Assembly: GCF_021389975.1 (NCBI RefSeq)
Contig: NZ_CP089981.1
Coordinates: 3,807,501-3,871,500 of the forward strand
Source: Fulvivirga ulvae
Lineage (GTDB): Bacteria; Bacteroidota; Bacteroidia; Cytophagales; Cyclobacteriaceae
Length of the DNA: 64,000 nt
Direction of reading: 5' to 3'
In this document: positions 59,043 through 64,000 of the stretch, piece after piece
How positions within the stretch are numbered: position 1 is the stretch's first letter
How the letters are laid out: every line of letters starts with the position of its first letter
Notes under the pieces: generated by a model
Told to the model about the DNA's origin: nothing
Databases searched by the model: none
What the model saw: only the letters and a program-made list of their open reading frames with translations
Position numbers and translations under genes: made by a program

Positions 59043-60359
59043 TTAAATGCGTGATACGCTGATTGAACTTGCTTCATCGTTGAACCCTTCATTGCTCAGG
59101 CAGTTGTCTGTCCCTGTTTTTGTGACTGTTCTCCCTGTAAACCCACTATGCTCATAGAGGGTCACCTGGTAGCCATTGTCTATCTGCAACGAGGAAATAT
59201 CATCATTGGAAATTCCCAGGCTTTGTAGCTGGCTCAGTGAATATTGCCCTTCCTTTAAAGAAACAGCGTAACCTTTATAATCACAATGCTGATAAAGGGT
59301 TACAACTCCACCAGTACTGTTGCTATACTTGTTGTTGGTGTAGTAATGCGATAAATTACCCACACCATCAAAATATATATCTACAAGCTTGGCAGGGTCG
59401 GTAGCCATTTCACCACCTTGTACTATGCCGTCGTTACCATCATTCCATGCCCATGGAGCATTGGCTCCTCCATCTTTAAAGTTATTTCCCTTAAATCCAC
59501 CTCCTGCATTATAAAAAAGGTCAGTGTTGAACCTCTGGTCCCAAAACCCGCCACTTTCAAAAATGTCCACCAGCTTATACTCTACGTAAGTGTCATAATT
59601 ATCAGCAGGGATCTGTGCTACGTCGTTCATTGAAGGGTAGTAGATTACCCCATCGCCATTGATGTCATTTTGGGGCCAGGCTTTTAACCCATGCCCCTTG
59701 GCTTCCTGGGCGGTTACCGGGTGCAGGGCACCGTTATAACTAACCATCTGAAGTGTGCCATCTATATTTTCCTGGCCACTTATAAATGGACTACCGGATG
59801 GTGTATAGGAAAAGAAATCGGAGTGGCTCACCGTTACAGCTCCTTGCAGCGCCCCATAGGTGGTGCCGTTTTTGTGGATTGCCATAAGTATGCCTTCAAG
59901 GTCATTTTCGTGTTGATCCAGGTTGTAAAGGAAGAAAATGTCTGTCCAGTCTCTTGGGTGAAAAAAGGCGTAAATGATGTACCAGTGAGTGTTGGTTTCT
60001 ACCACGGAATAGTAACAATAAGCAGAAAGGGAATTGCCATATGCTGATAGGTTCTCCCAGTTGTTTGAAGCATTCCAGTCCCCATCATAGTTGATGGCCG
60101 AGATATAGTCTGATTTTCCGCCTTCAGCGTAGGTTCCCGTAGCATCAACATCCATGTAATGAATAGGCGCCCATCTTTTAACCAGGTCAATTTCGAAGCC
60201 TGTACGTGCATTTGATTGGTGCTTTGCCTTTTCTGCTTTTTCTATATCCACATCCTGCTGTACTTCTTCCAGCAAATTATCCTGACAAGCCAATAAATTA
60301 AACATGCAAAAGACAATAAATGCCTTGTTGATAAATGAAAGTCGCATTAGGTTTTTCAT
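59043..60359 (-). CDS. Lipoprotein with C-terminal beta/gamma-crystallin domain
   Basis: The 438-residue protein has a lipobox (NLLAC). The main domain (about 55-330) contains KRWAPIHYMDVDATGTYAEG, THWYIIYAFFHPRDWTDIFF, QHENDLEGILMAIHKNG and NDINGDGVIYYPS, as in Vps62/NPP1-like secreted proteins of unknown activity. The C-terminal 80 residues are a double Greek-key beta/gamma-crystallin domain (VTLYQHCDYKGYAVSL; VTLYEHSGFTGRTVTK), which usually binds calcium. It follows susD in the operon and is probably a surface lipoprotein for the same glycan or ligand. Confidence 0.75.
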   Translation of the reverse strand: MKNLMRLSFINKAFIVFCMFNLLACQDNLLEEVQQDVDIEKAEKAKHQSNARTGFEIDLVKRWAPIHYMDVDATGTYAEGGKSDYISAINYDGDWNASNNWENLSAYGNSLSAYCYYSVVETNTHWYIIYAFFHPRDWTDIFFLYNLDQHENDLEGILMAIHKNGTTYGALQGAVTVSHSDFFSYTPSGSPFISGQENIDGTLQMVSYNGALHPVTAQEAKGHGLKAWPQNDINGDGVIYYPSMNDVAQIPADNYDTYVEYKLVDIFESGGFWDQRFNTDLFYNAGGGFKGNNFKDGGANAPWAWNDGNDGIVQGGEMATDPAKLVDIYFDGVGNLSHYYTNNKYSNSTGGVVTLYQHCDYKGYAVSLKEGQYSLSQLQSLGISNDDISSLQIDNGYQVTLYEHSGFTGRTVTKTGTDNCLSNEGFNDEASSISVSRI

Positions 60360-60406
60360 AATTTTTAAGATTTAGTTAGGTTGGTTTTTGCTTTTACAGG
60401 TAAGAA

Positions 60407-60434
60407 TCCGCCCCACCCTGTAGAGTGAGACGGA
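60407..60434 (-). terminator. Hairpin after susD
   Basis: On the minus strand TCCGTCTCACTC and GGGTGGGGCGGA pair at all 12 positions, allowing G-U pairs, around a TACA loop. TTCTTA follows. It may partly end transcription before the lipoprotein gene or stabilise the upstream message. Confidence 0.6.
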
Positions 60435-60463
60435 CTTTACCAGACTAAATGGTTTAAATTTTA

Positions 60464-62242
60464 TTATTCGTTTTCCCACCAGAAAGACTTTTTCCATGTG
60501 TTGTTATACCAATCCTGGAAGTTAGCACTTCCCGGGTATTCATCTTCGGCCAGCATAGGCTCTTCAAAAGTCTCCATTTCCAGTGAAGGGCTTGATGCAT
60601 TGTTGATCAGCCACATCCTGGCCAGGTTACGGTTGTCTTGTCCTGTTATAGCGATGTCATAGCCTTCTGCACGCGCTTTTTCATAAGCCTTTAAGTTTTC
60701 GGCAGCTTCACTGGTAGGGTAGCTGGCTCGTGAAGGGAAAAATTTTCCGCTGCCTGTAGATGCAAAACTACCTGCGTTATCAGAGGCCAGTATACCCGGT
60801 AGCATAGTTCTTCTGTAATGAAAGTAGGGTTCAAAATGCAACTGAAAGATAGCGATCCAGCGTTGCTCATTGATCAGTAAGAGTTTGTCTCTGGTACCAT
60901 TGAAGTTAACTTGTGGCTGCTCCAGATACTCCTCGGCGTTATTTACCCCCTGGTCGGCATAAGCACGATCATATTCAGCCCTGCCGGCAAAACCGTTGAG
61001 TACATCATATTCTATGAAGCTGGCACGAATAGCATCATCGTAATACCTTGAAGGATCACCGCCAATAATTCCTCTTTGGGCCATTTCAGCCAAATTGAAC
61101 AGCATTTCCGAATAAGTGGCCAGCTTAATGGGGGTAGCTGCAGCAGCGGGCAATGCCTCGAGATTTTCATCCATCGGCCTGAATGCCGGGCCTAGTAGCG
61201 AACTGTATTCCCAGCCGCCATTCCAGGAAGCGGCATCACCATCGCTGGTGGTGATGCCATACAGGTGTCCCAGGTACTTATCTTCTCCCGGGTTTTGAGG
61301 TACCACATACCCGGGCTCTTCATGTACCTTTTTTACAGGGGTAGCAAACCTGTATAACCTGGGGTCTTTTAAGGATGCAAGTCTCTCTACAAATACCTGG
61401 CTCAATGCAATTTGTTTGATCCGGTCGGGGTTGTACCTGTAGTAAAGGGATGTTCTTGAGGCTCCGTCGAAATTTATCTGAAAGTTATCTTCATTGCTCT
61501 CAAGAACAGGGTAGCGGGCCGGGTCATTCAGGATTTCATTGGCTATTGATTTGGCCTCTTCGGGATCGGCGTTATACATGTGCAAAGCCATTCTCAGCCT
61601 CAATGTATTGGAGAATTTTCTCCACTTTGCAATATCACCGTAATATATCCAGTCTGATGCTTCATCGATGTTTTCTGTCTCTCCGGCCAGCAGGTCGTTG
61701 GCAGCTTTGAGCTTAGTCAGTAATCCTGCGTAAATATCCCGCTGCTTGTCATAATCAATACCGGTTAAAGGTACATCATCGGCAATAACCAGTGAATAGG
61801 GAATGTCTCCATAGAATGTGGTAAGCATATAAAACATCCACGATTCCCAGATGTCGGCAACAGCCACATAGCGATTATCACCCTGGTTTAAGGCGATGTT
61901 GCGCACATTTTTAATGTTGCGGATAGAGGCGTAACAATGAGGCCACACGTGTCCGTCAAAGTCATGCCAGGAACGGTGCCTGTTACCCTGGCTCAAGCTT
62001 CTTGTTTTGCCATAATAGGCGGTTACAGGTAGTATGGCATTGATGAAAGTATTGTCACTTCGGTCCCAGTCGCCGTTTATGGAGATGGCACCGTTGAACA
62101 TACCACCCATAAAAAAGGACGGGCTTAGATTTTCATCTTTAAGGTTGGGTACATTTTTATCGATGTTGATGTCTTCATCCCAGGTATCGCATGAGCAAAG
62201 GAAAAGAAACACCGAACAGCATATATATAATAGATTTTTCAT
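60464..62242 (-). CDS. susD: SusD/RagB-family outer-membrane lipoprotein
   Basis: The 592-residue protein has a lipobox (FLCSC) and the SusD-like fold: NRHRSWHDFDGHVWPHCYAS, YVAVADIWESWMFYMLTTFY, the TPR-like helical part, and the C-terminal EQRWIAIFQLHFEPYFHYRR. It would form the glycan-binding lid of a SusCD transporter. It starts 28 bases after the SusC stop codon. The substrate cannot be told from sequence. Confidence 0.92.
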   Translation of the reverse strand: MKNLLYICCSVFLFLCSCDTWDEDINIDKNVPNLKDENLSPSFFMGGMFNGAISINGDWDRSDNTFINAILPVTAYYGKTRSLSQGNRHRSWHDFDGHVWPHCYASIRNIKNVRNIALNQGDNRYVAVADIWESWMFYMLTTFYGDIPYSLVIADDVPLTGIDYDKQRDIYAGLLTKLKAANDLLAGETENIDEASDWIYYGDIAKWRKFSNTLRLRMALHMYNADPEEAKSIANEILNDPARYPVLESNEDNFQINFDGASRTSLYYRYNPDRIKQIALSQVFVERLASLKDPRLYRFATPVKKVHEEPGYVVPQNPGEDKYLGHLYGITTSDGDAASWNGGWEYSSLLGPAFRPMDENLEALPAAAATPIKLATYSEMLFNLAEMAQRGIIGGDPSRYYDDAIRASFIEYDVLNGFAGRAEYDRAYADQGVNNAEEYLEQPQVNFNGTRDKLLLINEQRWIAIFQLHFEPYFHYRRTMLPGILASDNAGSFASTGSGKFFPSRASYPTSEAAENLKAYEKARAEGYDIAITGQDNRNLARMWLINNASSPSLEMETFEEPMLAEDEYPGSANFQDWYNNTWKKSFWWENE

Positions 62243-62270
62243 TTTTCTGTTTTTTTTAATCAGGGTTGAT

Positions 62271-64000
62271 TTAAAATTTCAGTAAAAGGTTGTATCCCCA
62301 GGTTTTGGGTACGGCTACACCACCAGTGGTGGAAATTCCGGGACGGCCAAGGGTCAAAGCTTCGGGGTCTACATGTTTTACATCTGACCATACCATGAGA
62401 TTTCGGCCGAAAAGAGAAAGCTCTACAGAACGGAATGGCGTTTTGCTAATGATGGATTCGGGCAAACGGTAGGAGATACTCAGCTCTTTAAGTTTTACAA
62501 ACGAGCCGTCCTTCACCCAAATGTCATTGATCTCGCCATCAGTCATATAGTCGCCATAAAATACCTCTGCAGTTATCTCCTCACCGGCTTCAAAAGGCTT
62601 GGGCCCCTCAGGGCTGTCCCATATGCCGGAAGGAAGCACTGCATTGCGGTTGCCTCCGGTAGTTTCATCCAGGCCAAGGCCTACCAGGTTCTTTTCAATC
62701 CCTGCGTAGAAGTCATTGCCTTGCTGAGTGGTGAAAAGTACGCCCAATGTAATACCCTTATAGCTGAAGGAGTTGTGCAAAGAGCCTATCCAGTCCGGAT
62801 TGTAGTTGCCGATAACAGTCAACTCATCCGAGCGGGGCAGGTCTTTATTGGAATCAAAATAAAGCTCGCCATTATAAGCAGCAAGTGACGGGTCGTGTAT
62901 ATCCGGGTCGTACTCAAATCGACGGGCAGTTTTTGAATAAATGTTGCCACGTCTCTGGTCTACCTGATCAATCACGAAAAGATGATTTGTCAGGGCACTG
63001 GTGAAAATTAGTTCCGGGTTTTCAGTATCCAACTCGCGGACATAGGCCCTGTCCCTGGAGAAATTGACCGTCGTATTCCATACAAAGTCACCGGATTTTA
63101 CCGGGGTGGCATTAAGTATAAGCTCTATTCCGTTATTCTCAATCTCTCCAGCATTGCGAACTACAAAGTTGTACCCTGTAATGGAGCTTACAGCTACCGG
63201 CCAAATCTGATTACGGGTGTTGCTGTTGTAGTAGGTAAGGTCGAGGCCAAGCCGGTTATCGAAGAACTGAATGTTGGTACCAACTTCAAAACCGGTGGTT
63301 AGCTCAGGTTTTAAACCAAATTCCCTTTTGGTACTACCCTCAGCTATCTGACTTATAATTCCATCGCCACGGGTGAAATCTACTTCATCCTGAAGAAGAA
63401 AAGCTTCGGCGTCGTTACCTACCTGGGCAAAATTGGCGCGCAATTTCAAAAACGATAGAGGCTGCGGTAGGGTAAATACCTCTGATAAAATGGCGCTGGC
63501 GGCGACTGATGGATAGAAATAAGAATTTTCCTCTTCCGGCAAAGTAGAAGACCAGTCATTGCGCGCTGTCAGGTCCAGGAAGAATTTGTCCTGATAAGAC
63601 AGGTAAGCAAAACCATATAAAGAGTTGATGCCTTTGTCTACATCATTTCGTGTAGTTGCATACTGGCCATTGCGATAGTTTTGAATGGCGTAAACACCGG
63701 GCACCAGAAGTTGATTGTTTTCACCATAAAACGATTCACTGTGCTGCAGCATGGAATTACCTCCGGCAGAGATCCTGAAGCTAAAGTCATCATATGCTTT
63801 TTGATAGGTAAGCAAAAAATCCGCATTGCGCTCGTATGAAAACTCATTGGTTTGCTGATAACCACCGTATTGCTCAAGGTTGTTCAAATGCCCGCTGGCC
63901 AGTTTTTGAGCCGTTTTATTGCGTAAGCCATTGATACCTCCCCTTACAAAAAAGCTAAGATTGTCCGTAATGTCATAGCTAAGCTGCAGGTTACCAACCA
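62271..64000 (-). CDS. susC: SusC/RagA-family TonB-linked outer-membrane protein, partial
   Basis: The frame stays open to the right edge of the window (upstream residues read GNLQLSYDITDNLSFFVRGG), so this is the C-terminal part and the signal, plug and start lie outside. The visible 576 residues have the SusC barrel signature: YLSYQDKFFLDLTARNDWSS, FLKLRANFAQVGNDAEAFLL, YNVVRNAGEIENNGIELILN-like (FVVRNAGEIENNGIEL), and the end LFGRNLMVWSDVKHVDPE ... TWGYNLLLKF. It forms the outer-membrane channel that works with the SusD lipoprotein. Confidence 0.92.
   Translation of the reverse strand, partial: VGNLQLSYDITDNLSFFVRGGINGLRNKTAQKLASGHLNNLEQYGGYQQTNEFSYERNADFLLTYQKAYDDFSFRISAGGNSMLQHSESFYGENNQLLVPGVYAIQNYRNGQYATTRNDVDKGINSLYGFAYLSYQDKFFLDLTARNDWSSTLPEEENSYFYPSVAASAILSEVFTLPQPLSFLKLRANFAQVGNDAEAFLLQDEVDFTRGDGIISQIAEGSTKREFGLKPELTTGFEVGTNIQFFDNRLGLDLTYYNSNTRNQIWPVAVSSITGYNFVVRNAGEIENNGIELILNATPVKSGDFVWNTTVNFSRDRAYVRELDTENPELIFTSALTNHLFVIDQVDQRRGNIYSKTARRFEYDPDIHDPSLAAYNGELYFDSNKDLPRSDELTVIGNYNPDWIGSLHNSFSYKGITLGVLFTTQQGNDFYAGIEKNLVGLGLDETTGGNRNAVLPSGIWDSPEGPKPFEAGEEITAEVFYGDYMTDGEINDIWVKDGSFVKLKELSISYRLPESIISKTPFRSVELSLFGRNLMVWSDVKHVDPEALTLGRPGISTTGGVAVPKTWGYNLLLKF

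Overview
The window reads as chromosomal DNA of a Bacteroidota bacterium, most likely a free-living member of the Cytophagales. Evidence: a SusC/SusD pair, a cellulase ending in a type IX secretion (T9SS) sorting domain, an arginine operon using the ArgF' acylornithine transcarbamylase, a three-subunit succinate dehydrogenase, Tgt without its zinc cysteines, and promoter-like TAnnTTTG boxes. No rRNA, tRNA, transposase, phage gene or CRISPR array was seen.

Layout. 0-7.6 kb: an ECF sigma / anti-sigma / outer-membrane protein operon, a DMT exporter preceded by a tiny Cys-containing ORF and facing a MetR-like LysR regulator, then an FdhF/YdeP-type molybdoenzyme. 7.6-13.9 kb: an accessory stretch with palindromic repeats, a TonB-C/LRR fusion protein, a frameshifted GIY-YIG nuclease, an AraC regulator with an MBL-fold hydrolase, and an orphan barstar. 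13.9-24.4 kb: the arginine operon on the minus strand in the order GNAT, argG, argC, proC, argD, argF', DUF559, argB, argE-like, argH. Palindromic repeats and one DUF559 nuclease gene interrupt it, and a possible Arg-codon leader peptide precedes it. 24.5-39.9 kb: mostly housekeeping and metabolic genes (TPR protein, PD40-amidohydrolase, P1 peptidase, AlkB-type hydroxylase, tgt-lptG-eamA, secreted lipoproteins, M28 peptidase, HxlR regulator with an oxidoreductase). 39.9-46.6 kb: a GH48 cellulase surrounded by small toxin-antitoxin or immunity genes (XRE/SymE, Imm53, zeta-like kinase pair, broken HipB). 46.6-56 kb: a GH97 glucosidase, regulators, a methyltransferase and sdhCAB. 56-64 kb: an Ste24-type protease, a phosphatase, and a polysaccharide-utilisation operon (susC partial, susD, and a beta/gamma-crystallin lipoprotein).

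How the genes work together. The arginine cluster covers glutamate to arginine through acylated intermediates. The GNAT gene that overlaps argG is the best candidate for the otherwise missing first acylation step. GH48 and GH97 suggest use of beta- and alpha-glucans, and SusCD import of another glycan.

The most unusual structure is the pairing of two unrelated small nuclease genes (DUF559 and GIY-YIG), each sitting between copies of its own palindromic repeat family with no transposase nearby. This looks like a nuclease-associated repeat element. All names come from reading the sequence and from family knowledge; no database search was possible.
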